A stretch of 64,000 nt of DNA from Candidatus Melainabacteria bacterium. GTDB taxonomy: Bacteria > Cyanobacteriota > Vampirovibrionia > Gastranaerophilales > Gastranaerophilaceae. Under the pieces are notes generated by a model that had not been told where the DNA came from, searched no databases, and saw nothing but the letters and a program-made list of their open reading frames with translations. The position numbers and the translations under genes were made by a program. Within the stretch, counting starts at the first letter, position 1. Each line of letters opens with the position of its first letter. The stretch spans positions 1-64,000 of the forward strand of contig QHMG01000012.1 of the NCBI GenBank assembly GCA_003258725.1, given 5' to 3'. This document shows positions 34,626-43,660 of the stretch, piece by piece.

Positions 34626-34660
34626 TTGCCTTATTGACTTATTTGTACTAACATTTTGCT
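34626..34660 (+). promoter_or_regulatory. Leaderless-type promoter of hisS
   Basis: TTGCCT (34626-34631), 17-base spacer, TAACAT (34649-34654), six bases, then ATG 34661. There is no Shine-Dalgarno sequence. Confidence 0.45.
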
Positions 34661-35899
34661 ATGGCTAAGATTATTACAGTACAAAAAGGTACAAAGGACA
34701 TATTGCCAACAGAGATGGATAGTTGGCATTTTATTGAAGATGCAGCAAATAGAGTTTTTTCTAGAGCTGGATTTAAAGAAATTAGAACACCAATATTTGA
34801 AGCAACTGAACTTTTTGCTCGTGGCGTTGGTGATACAACAGATATAGTAAACAAGGAAATGTACACGTTTGAAAAATCAGAACGCTCTCTTACACTTCGT
34901 CCTGAAAATACAGCAGGCGTAGTTCGTTCTTATATTGAAAACGGTATGCACAGACTTCCAGCACCTGTAAAATTATGGTACAAAGGTCCAATGTTTCGAT
35001 ACGAACGCCCACAAGCTGGTCGTCAAAGACAATTCCACCAAGTTGGTATGGAAATGTTTGGTATAGCTCAACCAACAGCTGATGTTGAAGCTATATCTTT
35101 GGCTGTAAGTTACTTAAATGAAATCGGATTGAATGATTTAGACGTAGAAATCAACTCTTTGGGTTGTCCTACTTGTCGTGAAGAATATAAAACAAAATTA
35201 AAGGCGGTTTTAAAACCATATTTACAAGACCTTTGCCCAGATTGTCAAAAGCGTTATGAAAAAAATCCATTACGTTTATTAGATTGCAAGGTTGAAGATT
35301 GTAAAGCAATTTATGAAAAACCTGAAGTAAAAGAAGTTATAACTTCAGAATTTATCTGTCCAGAATGTCATGAGCACTTTGAAGCAGTAAAAAAATATTT
35401 AGATGTTTTAGGAATTAAATATTTTGTAAATAAACTTCTAGTAAGAGGATTAGATTACTATAACCGAACAGTTTTTGAAATTAAATCAAACAATTTGGGT
35501 TCACAAAATGCTGTTTGTGGTGGTGGTCGTTACGATAGTTTAGTTAGAAATTTGGGTGGAGAAGATACTCCGGCAGTTGGCTTTGCTATGGGCATGGAAA
35601 GATTAATCTCTCTACTTCCTGCAAAAGAAGCCCAAAAACTTGATGCTTATGTTGTTTCTACAAATCAAGAAGAAGCTATCAAACTTGTTGGAGATATGAG
35701 AAAATCAGGTTTGTCTGTTGATTTTGATATGACAAATAAAAAATTCACAAAACAACTTGAAAAAGCATCAAAAGTTGCTCGTTTTGCCATAATTTTAGGC
35801 GAAGATGAAATTCAAAACGGCACAGTTTCTGTTAAAAATCTTGCAAATTCTGAACAAATATCAGCAAAACGAGAAGAACTTGGGAGTCTTATTAAGTAA
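34661..35899 (+). CDS. hisS: Histidyl-tRNA synthetase
   Basis: A 412-residue class II synthetase. Motif 1 lies in the GFKEIRTPIFE region, motif 2 in FRYERPQAGRQRQFHQ, the histidine motif is LVRGLDYYNRTVFE, and motif 3 is AVGFAMGMERL. An inserted segment (about 168-250) contains several CxxC pairs (CPTC, CPDC, CPEC) and may bind zinc, as in many bacterial HisS. The anticodon-binding domain follows. It attaches histidine to tRNA-His. The stop overlaps the next start (TAATG). Confidence 0.97.
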   Translation: MAKIITVQKGTKDILPTEMDSWHFIEDAANRVFSRAGFKEIRTPIFEATELFARGVGDTTDIVNKEMYTFEKSERSLTLRPENTAGVVRSYIENGMHRLPAPVKLWYKGPMFRYERPQAGRQRQFHQVGMEMFGIAQPTADVEAISLAVSYLNEIGLNDLDVEINSLGCPTCREEYKTKLKAVLKPYLQDLCPDCQKRYEKNPLRLLDCKVEDCKAIYEKPEVKEVITSEFICPECHEHFEAVKKYLDVLGIKYFVNKLLVRGLDYYNRTVFEIKSNNLGSQNAVCGGGRYDSLVRNLGGEDTPAVGFAMGMERLISLLPAKEAQKLDAYVVSTNQEEAIKLVGDMRKSGLSVDFDMTNKKFTKQLEKASKVARFAIILGEDEIQNGTVSVKNLANSEQISAKREELGSLIK

Positions 35900-36228
35900 T
35901 GACAAACAAGATTGACGATGTTATTGTCGAATTAATAAAGGATTTAAAAAAGGAATACCCTTCAGATTTCAGCGGAATATATCTTTTCGGCTTATTTTTA
36001 GACGGAAAAATGCATGAGGACGAAGATATTGAGCTTGTTGCAATTTTCAACAAGGAACAATCAAAAGAACAACGTGAAAAAATTTGGCGTATAATTGGCA
36101 AAATTGAAGAAGATTTTGACGTATTTATTGACTTGCACCCGCATACGGTTCAATCTCTAAAAAAAGAGGAGGAACTTTTTGAAGAAGTCTCTGAAGAAGG
36201 TATTTTCTTCAATGCAGAGTTGTTTTAA
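35899..36228 (+). CDS. Degenerate nucleotidyltransferase-like protein
   Basis: A 109-residue protein resembling the minimal MNT/KNT nucleotidyltransferase fold. GIYLFGLFLDGKMHEDEDIELVAIF aligns with the GSRARG...SDIDLxV active-site motif, but the GS pair is replaced by GL and the DxD by DEDIEL, so catalytic activity is doubtful. It overlaps hisS by one base and is translationally coupled. No HEPN partner (toxin-antitoxin pair) is adjacent. It may be a regulatory or inactive relative. Confidence 0.6.
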   Translation: MTNKIDDVIVELIKDLKKEYPSDFSGIYLFGLFLDGKMHEDEDIELVAIFNKEQSKEQREKIWRIIGKIEEDFDVFIDLHPHTVQSLKKEEELFEEVSEEGIFFNAELF

Positions 36229-36249
36229 TTTTTATTATAGATTTTATAT

Positions 36250-36293
36250 AAAAGCGCACCATATTGTCCACTTGGACAATATGGTGCGCTTTT
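36250..36293 (+). terminator. Terminator of the hisS operon
   Basis: The 21-base arms (36250-36270, 36273-36293) are perfect inverted repeats with a two-base loop, ending in TTTT. Confidence 0.85.
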
Positions 36294-36392
36294 ATATTAC
36301 CCTCAACATGTAGCCATTTTGGTATAGGAAAAAGAACCCACTTGTTGTTAAATATAATTAAATCTTTTTCATACTTCCAGCTATTCTTAATT

Positions 36393-36416
36393 GAGTCCAT
36401 TTGGACTCTTTTTTTT
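36393..36416 (+). terminator. Second terminator, just before the MtaB-like gene
   Basis: GAGTCCA and TGGACTC flank TT, followed by eight T. It lies 100 nt past the hisS terminator with no gene between, which may mark the end of a short RNA or a backup terminator. Confidence 0.7.
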
Positions 36417-36429
36417 AACATTTTTAGGC

Positions 36430-36441
36430 TATAATTAACCT
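36430..36441 (+). promoter_or_regulatory. Leaderless-type -10 box
   Basis: TATAAT (36430-36435), six bases, ATG 36442. It lies directly after the terminator at 36416. Confidence 0.5.
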
Positions 36442-37722
36442 ATGAAAACATTTTTATTAAAATCTATGGGCTGTAAATCAAATCAATTTGAAGGCGCAAT
36501 TATTGAAGAAAATCTTATTAATGCGGGCTTTGAAAAAGTTAGCGAAATAAAAGATGCAGACCTTTATATATTAAATTCTTGCTCTGTAACTCATAAATCT
36601 GATGATGAGGCACTTTATTTGCTAAGACACGCAAAACATACAAACGAAAATATTAAAACACTTATTACTGGTTGTGTTGCGCAAATTGAGAGAGATAAAT
36701 TGCTTGAATATGATTTTGTAGATTTTGTTTTAGGTAATAATGAAAAATTAAATATTGTCGAATTTTTGCAAAAAAATGAAGATTGCGAAGTTGGCGATAT
36801 TATGAATATGACAGACTTTCACGAGGCTGTATTGATTGACACAACAAAAACTCGTGCAAGTTTAAAAATTCAAGACGGTTGTGATAACCGTTGTGCTTAT
36901 TGCATTATACCGTTTGCAAGAGGAAAATCTCGTTCCGCAAAAAGTGATTTCATTATTGACCAAATTAAATCTTTTGAAAAACATGGTTTCAAAGAGGTAA
37001 TTTTTACAGGAATTCATATCGGTCAATGGGGCAAAGAGTGGGGAAAAACTATTCTTGACCTGCTGAAAGAGGTCGAAGCCAACACAAATGTTCGTTATCG
37101 CTTGGGCTCACTTTACCCAAATGAGATTACAGACGAACTTTTAGACTTTTTGTCTAAATCTAAACAGTTCTGTCCTCATTTTCATTTGTCTCTACAATCA
37201 GCTTGCAATAGGACTTTAGAACGAATGAACAGACGCTATAAAGTTGAAGATTATTTAGAACAAATTGAAAAAATAAATAAACTTTTTGAACTTCCATTTT
37301 TAGGAAGCGACGTTATTGCTGGATTTGTAGGCGAAACACAAGAGGATTTTGAAACAACCCTTAAAAACCTAGAAAAATCTGGTTTAACGGCAATTCACAC
37401 ATTTCCTTATTCAATTAGAAAGGGCACTCAAGCAGAAAAAATGGAAGGTCATTTGCCTGACAAAGTTAAGGAAGAACGAGCATCAGCGATTAAAAAAATT
37501 TCAGCACAAAAGACAAAAGAATTTTTAGAAAAAAATGTCGGAACAGTTCATAATGTGCTTGTAGAAAAGCATTTAGATAAACACTTGAATGTATTAAAAG
37601 GAATGAGCGAAAACTATATCACAGTTCTTCTAAATTCAGATGATAGAAATTTAATCAATACAATCCAAAAGGTGAAAATCACCGAAATTAAAGACGGCAA
37701 AGCCTTCGGCGAGATTATATAA
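36442..37722 (+). CDS. mtaB: tRNA methylthiotransferase, MtaB-like
   Basis: A 426-residue methylthiotransferase. The N-terminal UPF0004 domain has Cys in MGCKSNQFEG, LNSCSVTH and ITGCVAQ. The radical-SAM motif is GCDNRCAYCIIPFARGKSRS, then a C-terminal TRAM-like part. It inserts a methylthio group into a tRNA base. Features such as CKSNQFE and the length favour the MtaB/YqeV group (t6A at position 37) over MiaB or RimO. It starts from a leaderless-type promoter. Confidence 0.88.
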   Translation: MKTFLLKSMGCKSNQFEGAIIEENLINAGFEKVSEIKDADLYILNSCSVTHKSDDEALYLLRHAKHTNENIKTLITGCVAQIERDKLLEYDFVDFVLGNNEKLNIVEFLQKNEDCEVGDIMNMTDFHEAVLIDTTKTRASLKIQDGCDNRCAYCIIPFARGKSRSAKSDFIIDQIKSFEKHGFKEVIFTGIHIGQWGKEWGKTILDLLKEVEANTNVRYRLGSLYPNEITDELLDFLSKSKQFCPHFHLSLQSACNRTLERMNRRYKVEDYLEQIEKINKLFELPFLGSDVIAGFVGETQEDFETTLKNLEKSGLTAIHTFPYSIRKGTQAEKMEGHLPDKVKEERASAIKKISAQKTKEFLEKNVGTVHNVLVEKHLDKHLNVLKGMSENYITVLLNSDDRNLINTIQKVKITEIKDGKAFGEII

Positions 37723-37758
37723 ATTTTGTAGTTAATGTTTTATGATAATATAAATTGT

Positions 37759-39414
37759 ATGAAAAAGTATATTTCTGAAAATGATATCCTTATGAAAGAA
37801 TGGGACTATGACTTAAATGCTGATTTAGACCCAACAAAACTTACTTATGGCAGTAATAAAAAAGTATGGTGGAAATGTTCTAAATGCGGTAACAAGTGGA
37901 AAACATCTATTTGTCATAGGGCTCTCAACGGTTCAAGTTGCCCTAAGTGTTTTTGGCAAAAAAGACTTTCTTATGAAAAGAAAAGTATTTCTAAGACACA
38001 TCCTGAAATAGCACTTGATTGGAATTATGAAAAAAATAAAAATTTTACACCAGATATGTTTACTAAAAATTCTATCCAAAAAGTTTGGTGGAAGTGTCAT
38101 ATTTGTGGAAAAGAAATAGAAAAAGAAATAGAACATTACAGCGGTTGCAAAAAATGCAAAATAAATAAAAAATTAGAGAACAATAACTTACAAAAAATTC
38201 ATCCAGAACTAGCAAAAGAATGGGACTATGACAAAAATATTGATTTATTGCCAACACAAGTTGCACAATCTAGCAATAAAAAAGTTTGGTGGAAATGTTC
38301 TAAATGTGGCTACTCTTGGGAAGCAAAAATAAATAATAGGGTTAATAAAAGAGGTTGTCCATGTTGTGCCAATAAAGTTGCAGTTGCAGGAGTAAATGAT
38401 TTGGCAACAACACATCCACAAATCGCAAAAGAATGGCATCCTAGTAAAAATAAAAATTTAACCCCTAGCGATGTTACCTATGGTTATGGTAAAAAAGTAT
38501 GGTGGTTATGCCCAAACGGACACGAATACCAAGCAACGGTTAACAAAAGAACATCTGGTGACGGTACGAATTGTCCAATATGCAATTCAGGAAGGCAAAC
38601 ATCGTTTGCAGAACAAGCATTTTATTTTTATATAAAAAAAGCATATCCCGATACAATTAGCCGCTATACCGCTGAATTTTTAGGTAGAATGGAATTAGAT
38701 ATTTATATACCTTCTATAAAATTAGCAATAGAGTACGATGGAGAGGCTTGGCATCGAGAAAATAAAGTAGAAAGAGAAAAGAAAAAATATCTAGCTTGCA
38801 AAGCAAATAATATAAAAATGATAAGATTGCGAGAAAAAATGTCTAGTGTAGAAGTTAAAGACATTGCTGATGAGGTATTTTGTATTAAAGATTTATACAA
38901 ACATACGAACTTAGAAAAAACGATAAAAGAAATTTTAATACATTTAGAATGTAATTTACCAATTGATATAAACATCAATAGAGATAGATTTGAAATACAA
39001 AAATATTGTCAACCTATAAAAAATTCCTTAGCTGACAAATTTCCTGAAATATCAAAAGAATGGCATCCAAATAAAAATGGAACATTAAAACCAAACATGG
39101 TAAAATCTGGTTCTGATAAAAAAGTTTGGTGGGTATGTTTTGCGTGTGGAAATGAATATGAAGCATCCATAGGAAGTCGAACTCGAGGAACGGGTTGTCC
39201 AATATGTGGAAGAAAAAAAGTTTATGAAGCCTTAAAAAAACCTGTAAAAATGATAAACCCTAGCACTCAAGAAATAATTAGGATTTTTAGCTCAATTTTG
39301 GAAGCATCAGAAGAACTAAAAATAAATGATTCAAATATTTCTATGGTTTGTAAAGGACATAGACAAAAAGCCGGCGGTTATATTTGGGAATATCTAGAAA
39401 AAACTGAAAAATAA
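37759..39414 (+). CDS. Multi-zinc-ribbon protein with nuclease-like core and NUMOD-type C-terminus
   Basis: About 551 residues from ATG 37759. Five DUF4379-type zinc ribbons each carry a [HF]Pxx[AS]xxW..KN..L.P..V signature, KVWW, CxxC or CxxxH and a closing CPxC. Four precede and one follows a central domain. The central part (about 285-385) has SFAEQAFYFYIKK, ELDIYIPSIKLAIEYDGEAWH and MIRLREK, the pattern of Vsr/PD-(D/E)XK endonucleases. The C-terminal 60 residues (VKMINPSTQEIIRIFSSILEASEELKI, SMVCKGHRQKAGGYIWEY) match a NUMOD1-like DNA-binding module, common in homing endonucleases. It is a likely DNA endonuclease, standing alone among housekeeping genes. Confidence 0.75.
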   Translation: MKKYISENDILMKEWDYDLNADLDPTKLTYGSNKKVWWKCSKCGNKWKTSICHRALNGSSCPKCFWQKRLSYEKKSISKTHPEIALDWNYEKNKNFTPDMFTKNSIQKVWWKCHICGKEIEKEIEHYSGCKKCKINKKLENNNLQKIHPELAKEWDYDKNIDLLPTQVAQSSNKKVWWKCSKCGYSWEAKINNRVNKRGCPCCANKVAVAGVNDLATTHPQIAKEWHPSKNKNLTPSDVTYGYGKKVWWLCPNGHEYQATVNKRTSGDGTNCPICNSGRQTSFAEQAFYFYIKKAYPDTISRYTAEFLGRMELDIYIPSIKLAIEYDGEAWHRENKVEREKKKYLACKANNIKMIRLREKMSSVEVKDIADEVFCIKDLYKHTNLEKTIKEILIHLECNLPIDININRDRFEIQKYCQPIKNSLADKFPEISKEWHPNKNGTLKPNMVKSGSDKKVWWVCFACGNEYEASIGSRTRGTGCPICGRKKVYEALKKPVKMINPSTQEIIRIFSSILEASEELKINDSNISMVCKGHRQKAGGYIWEYLEKTEK

Positions 39415-39461
39415 TAAAATTTATATTTTTATGATAATCTTTTAATGAAAGAGGTATTTTT

Positions 39462-39830
39462 ATGATAAAAAATATTTTAATATTCATTTCTGGAATGATT
39501 ACAATGTTTGTTTTAATTATGCTTGTTGGTGTATTGAGTGAAAATAGCGTTGATTCTGGACTTACAATTTTTGAACAAGAAGGTAGCTGTATTACAAGCT
39601 CTTCACTAAAAGTTTTTCAAACTCTTGGTGAACAGGATAAAGCGTTAGCTGAGTTTGGCTCTTTTCCGAATACAACAATGGTTTTATTAACCAATGATGA
39701 AAATAAAGCTTATTATGATGATTTAGTTGTAAAAATACCAAAAGGTAGATGTGCAAAACAAATTGGCACTTATCAATATATGACAGCTCAAAATATTCAA
39801 AAGACTGTACCTGTTGTAAAAATTAAATAA
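39462..39830 (+). CDS. Hypothetical protein with N-terminal membrane anchor
   Basis: A 122-residue protein. One membrane helix at about 5-25 anchors an extracytoplasmic domain of about 95 residues with two Cys (GSCITSSSLKVFQTLG, KGRCAKQIGTYQYMT) that could form a disulfide. GAAAGAGG site. It is convergent with the vWA gene with only one base between stops. The family is not recognised. Confidence 0.6.
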   Translation: MIKNILIFISGMITMFVLIMLVGVLSENSVDSGLTIFEQEGSCITSSSLKVFQTLGEQDKALAEFGSFPNTTMVLLTNDENKAYYDDLVVKIPKGRCAKQIGTYQYMTAQNIQKTVPVVKIK

Positions 39831-39831
39831 T

Positions 39832-40542
39832 CTACCTAGGTATAATTTTTGCATCGACATCTTTTGAGATGCTTAGTGATTGATTTAGGCTGTTTGCAAG
39901 TTCTCCGGCTGTTTTCGCAGTATAAAACTGTCCTCTTGTTACAAGCGCTACACATTGTAATTGTGAGATATCATCGCCTTCTCTCACGTCATACGCAATT
40001 ACATCAATTTTTAAGTTTGGTTGGTTCTTTATCTCTCTAACTATAAATGTACATGGGCTTTCATCACAATTTTCTCCGCCGTCAGTCAATAAAATTATGT
40101 GTTTTTTACCTTGATAATTAAGTAAATCCTTATATAACGCCTGCTTTAAAGAATAAGTTATCGGAGTCATTCCCATTGCACGAGTTTTTTCTATTTGTTT
40201 TGAAATTAGAGCAGAGCCTCCCTTTTCAATTGGAATCATCAATTTTGATGCTTTACAGCTATCATAAGGCGTAAATCCCATTCTATAACCGTAAGCCCTC
40301 ATTCCAACTTTGTTTTGCGGATTTATCTTCGGTAAAATTTCTCGCATAGTTTTTAGCATTACATCAATTTTTCTTTCATTATGCAAAAATTCGTTCATAC
40401 TATTTGAAAAATCAAGTATAAATAAAGTTTTTTCTTCACCCGATTTTATGTCGTAATTGTCGTAGTATTGCAGGTTGTAGTTATCGGCAAAAGTTTTGCT
40501 GACAAAAACAAGTAAAATAATTGCTAAGATATATTTTTTCAT
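39832..40542 (-). CDS. Secreted von Willebrand factor A domain protein
   Basis: A 236-residue protein with a signal peptide (about 1-19). The vWA domain has an intact metal-ion site: Asp44-Phe-Ser-Asn-Ser in LFILDFSNSMNE, Thr in GMTPITYSLK, and Asp in LLTDGGENCDESPC. Such domains bind protein ligands through a metal. Extra Cys residues near CDESPC suggest disulfides in the periplasm. No partner gene (MoxR-like ATPase) is nearby. Length is typical of single-domain secreted forms. Confidence 0.88.
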   Translation of the reverse strand: MKKYILAIILLVFVSKTFADNYNLQYYDNYDIKSGEEKTLFILDFSNSMNEFLHNERKIDVMLKTMREILPKINPQNKVGMRAYGYRMGFTPYDSCKASKLMIPIEKGGSALISKQIEKTRAMGMTPITYSLKQALYKDLLNYQGKKHIILLTDGGENCDESPCTFIVREIKNQPNLKIDVIAYDVREGDDISQLQCVALVTRGQFYTAKTAGELANSLNQSLSISKDVDAKIIPR

Positions 40543-40630
40543 ATTATCAACTTAACGCTTTATTTTAACTTTTTAAATTCCTCTATTATCCGATATTTAT
40601 GCTAAAATTTTATAAAAAGAGGAATTAGTA

Positions 40631-41869
40631 ATGAACGCACAAGAAGAAATTAAAAAGGCTGAAAATGCCGTTAAAGCAGAATTTGAATACATTGATGAAA
40701 TCAGAGATTTTAATCAAGCAAAAGTTTTGAAAGCATTTTATGATAACAAAGTAGCACCAGAACATTTTTACACTGTTTCAGGCTACGGACACGACGATTT
40801 AGGCAGAGAAGTTTTAGACAAAGTTTATGCACAAACCTTTGGTGCTGAAAAAGCTATCGTTAGAACCCACTTTGCAACAGGCACACACACGCTTGCTTGC
40901 GCTTTGTTTGGCAACTTGCATGCCGGCGACAAATTAGTTTCAGTTGCCGGAACTCCTTATGACACAATGAGAGAAGTTATCGGACTTACTGGTTGTGAAC
41001 TTAGTAAAAGAAATTCCCTAATTGGTAACGGCGTTTTATACGATGAAGTTCCTCTTTTAAACGGTACTGACATTGATTTTGAAGCCCTTGAAAAGAAAAT
41101 TGATGACTCTGTAACCATGGTTACAATCCAACGTTCAAGAGGTTATGAAACTAGAAAATCGCTTACAATAGACGTTATTGAACGAATTTGTAAAGTTGTA
41201 AAATCTAAAAATCCTAACTGTATTTGCTTTGTAGACAATTGCTATGGCGAATTTACAGAGAAGAAAGAGCCATTAGAAGTTGGCGCAGACCTTATGGGTG
41301 GTTCATTAATCAAAAATCCAGGTGGTGGAATTGTTGAAACAGGGGGTTACATTGCAGGTAAAGCAGAGCTTGTAGATGCAGCAGCGATAAGACTTACAGC
41401 ACCAGGTGTTGGTGCAGAAGCTGGTGCAATGTTAAACCAACACCGATTAATTTTTCAAGGTTTCTTTATGGCACCATCAATTGTTTCAGATGTTCTAAAA
41501 GGTCTAACCCTTGCTGCCAAAGTCTTTGAAGACATGGGATATATTTCAACTCCAAAATATCATGATAAAAGAACTGATATTATTCAAACAATTACTTTCA
41601 ATCACAAAGAGGCATTAATCAAGTTTTGTCAAACAGTTCAAGCACTTTCACCAATTAATGCCTACGTAACTCCAATTCCTGAGTTAATTCCAGGATATGA
41701 AGACGAAGTTATTATGGCTGGAGGTACTTTCATTGAAGGTTCTACAATTGAGCTTTCTGCTGACGGTCCAATTAGACCACCTTATGCGGTATTTTTTCAA
41801 GGTGGATTGAATTATGCACATATTAAATTATGCTTGATAGGAATTTTAGAAAATTTTAAGGAACTTTAA
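40631..41869 (+). CDS. Methionine gamma-lyase-family PLP enzyme (aluminium-resistance type)
   Basis: A 412-residue fold-type I pyridoxal-phosphate protein of the family annotated as aluminium resistance or YnbB-like. Segments: YTVSGYGHDDLGREVLDKVYAQTFGAEKAIVRTHFATGTH (substrate and cofactor site, quoted in part), CFVDNCYGEFTE with the PLP-binding Asp, and the Lys-containing GGSLIKNPGGGIVETGGYIAG. It probably acts on a sulfur amino acid; activity is inferred. AGAGGA site. ppiC-like follows after two bases. Confidence 0.85.
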   Translation: MNAQEEIKKAENAVKAEFEYIDEIRDFNQAKVLKAFYDNKVAPEHFYTVSGYGHDDLGREVLDKVYAQTFGAEKAIVRTHFATGTHTLACALFGNLHAGDKLVSVAGTPYDTMREVIGLTGCELSKRNSLIGNGVLYDEVPLLNGTDIDFEALEKKIDDSVTMVTIQRSRGYETRKSLTIDVIERICKVVKSKNPNCICFVDNCYGEFTEKKEPLEVGADLMGGSLIKNPGGGIVETGGYIAGKAELVDAAAIRLTAPGVGAEAGAMLNQHRLIFQGFFMAPSIVSDVLKGLTLAAKVFEDMGYISTPKYHDKRTDIIQTITFNHKEALIKFCQTVQALSPINAYVTPIPELIPGYEDEVIMAGGTFIEGSTIELSADGPIRPPYAVFFQGGLNYAHIKLCLIGILENFKEL

Positions 41870-41871
41870 TA

Positions 41872-42231
41872 ATGAAAAAACTTTTAATTTCATTTTTTGC
41901 ACTAAGTATTTTTTCACTAATGCCCGTATCTGCACAAGAATGTACCGCCGTAAGAGCTAGCCATATACTAGTAAAAACAGAGTCAGATGCAAAATTAATG
42001 CGTAAATACGTAGAAAAAGGCCTACCTTTTGAAGATGTTGCCGCAGGCTTTTCTCAATGCCCATCAAAACGCAATGGCGGAGATTTGGGTTATTTCAGAC
42101 GAGGAAAAATGGTTAAAGAGTTTGAAGATGCGGCTTTTTCTATGGAAAAAGGAGAAATTTCCGAACCTGTACAAACACAATTTGGTTGGCACATTATAAA
42201 AGTTACAGACAAAGTCTGCCCAGAAAAATAA
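41872..42231 (+). CDS. Secreted parvulin-type peptidyl-prolyl isomerase
   Basis: A 119-residue protein with a signal peptide (MKKLLISFFALSIFSLMPVSA) and a single rotamase domain: RASHILVKTESDA, FEDVAAGFSQCPSKRNGGDLGYF, MVKEFEDAAFSMEKGEIS and TQFGWHIIKVTD. It helps fold exported proteins. It is a minimal PpiC/PrsA relative with no chaperone domain. It has one free Cys after the leader and one in the domain. It is in the same unit as the PLP enzyme and convergent with the gene at 42236. Confidence 0.92.
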   Translation: MKKLLISFFALSIFSLMPVSAQECTAVRASHILVKTESDAKLMRKYVEKGLPFEDVAAGFSQCPSKRNGGDLGYFRRGKMVKEFEDAAFSMEKGEISEPVQTQFGWHIIKVTDKVCPEK

Positions 42232-42235
42232 CTTA

Positions 42236-43603
42236 TTAAATGTCATTAATTGTATAATCAATTTCTCTCAAAACAGGTTTTGTTCTGATTATAGGGACAA
42301 GTTTTTGTTCATTTTTTATTACATCAACAGGTGTTGAAATGTTTGGAGTATTTTGAATTACTTCTTTAACTTCAATATCAACCTTAGCATTTTTTGTTTT
42401 ATTTGGCTTTTTGTCTTTTTGTTTTTGAACTTTTTCCTGAGTAATTGGTTGAATATTTTTCTTAACTTCTTTTGTTTTTACTTGTTCTTGTGTTTGCACT
42501 TGTATTTTTTGAACTTGCTTTTGTGCGTGTTCTTCTTGCATTTGAACAGTTACTGCCTTTTTAGCAGCTTTTATTTGCTCTCGTTCTTGTTTCTTTTCAA
42601 GACGAATACGTTCTTTTTCATATTTAGCTTCAAGTTTTGCCCTTTGTTCATCTTGAGCTTTTTTAATTTTATCTTCTAGAGGAAGTGCATCTTCTTTCGC
42701 TTTAAGCATTTTCTTTTCAGCTTGAGTATTTTGAAATTCTTTTATGTTAGCTTTTGCTTTAGCATTCAAAGCCTTTGTTTCTTTTGCAAGGTTACGAGCA
42801 GCCTTTTTTGTTTCTGCTTTTACATAACGAGTACTTCTTACTGAAGCTCTACGACCATCTATTTTGAATTTGTCTATTGAAACCGCAGTCGGCTTAACAA
42901 TATTTGGACGCAAATTTAAGTCTTGATATTGGTCAATTTTCATCAAGGCTAATTGAGTTTCTTGAACAACTTGAGGGGATAAGAATTTTGTTGAATATCT
43001 TTTAACCTTTTCCAACTGTTCGCTTGAAGGTGAATAAGCCTGTGTCATAATTCTATTTTCACGAGAGCTAATCAATTTGTGATAATTTTCCTGCCATAAA
43101 ATTATTTGATTATTTGCATCTATTAATGTAATTTGAGAAGTAAGTCTATAAGCTGGATCAATTACAGTTGCACCTGGAATATTTAAAAAATCCCAAAGGG
43201 TTCTACGTGTAATATAGTTTTGAGTATCCATTTGGCAAGAGATTAAAAGCACTTGTTTTGTTTTAAATCTGCTTGCTAATTTTTGTACAGTATTAAAATC
43301 AATTGAATAATTTACATCGTAATTATGCAACATTTTTACAACTTCACGCTTAAAATATTTGTTTGCAGGCTGATTAAGAGCATTTTTAATTTGATAAAGT
43401 TGTACAGCTGACATTTGAGGATGAGAATTGTAAATATTTACAATATCCATTGCAATAATATCAGCAGATTTTGGAAATACCATATAATCTGTATATTCTT
43501 CAAAAATGCTTGTTGGTAGCACTAAAACATTGTATTGGGCTGCCCAACAGCGACCTGAACATATTAAAAATAAAAATAAAATAAGACTTATAAATTTTTT
43601 CAT
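42236..43603 (-). CDS. Secreted hypothetical protein with long charged coiled-coil region
   Basis: A 455-residue protein. It has a signal peptide (MKKFISLILFLFLICSGRCWA). An N-terminal globular domain (about 22-235) begins YNVLVLPTS and contains QVLLISCQMD and TSQITLIDANNQIILWQENY, a layout recalling CsgG/LpoB/TolB-N-type lipoprotein-associated domains (weak). A Lys/Glu/Gln/Ala-rich region (about 265-410) is predicted to be a long helix or coiled coil. It probably lies in the periplasm and bridges to a partner. The start codon follows TATAAT at a six-base distance. Confidence 0.6.
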   Translation of the reverse strand: MKKFISLILFLFLICSGRCWAAQYNVLVLPTSIFEEYTDYMVFPKSADIIAMDIVNIYNSHPQMSAVQLYQIKNALNQPANKYFKREVVKMLHNYDVNYSIDFNTVQKLASRFKTKQVLLISCQMDTQNYITRRTLWDFLNIPGATVIDPAYRLTSQITLIDANNQIILWQENYHKLISSRENRIMTQAYSPSSEQLEKVKRYSTKFLSPQVVQETQLALMKIDQYQDLNLRPNIVKPTAVSIDKFKIDGRRASVRSTRYVKAETKKAARNLAKETKALNAKAKANIKEFQNTQAEKKMLKAKEDALPLEDKIKKAQDEQRAKLEAKYEKERIRLEKKQEREQIKAAKKAVTVQMQEEHAQKQVQKIQVQTQEQVKTKEVKKNIQPITQEKVQKQKDKKPNKTKNAKVDIEVKEVIQNTPNISTPVDVIKNEQKLVPIIRTKPVLREIDYTINDI

Positions 43604-43615
43604 GCTAAGATTATA
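43604..43615 (-). promoter_or_regulatory. Leaderless-type -10 box (minus)
   Basis: Read on minus: TATAAT (43615-43610), six bases, ATG at 43603. A TTAGCA box lies 18 bases further upstream. Confidence 0.5.
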
Positions 43616-43660
43616 ACATATTATTATTTAGTGTGCTAATTATTAAAAAGGAGTTAATAA

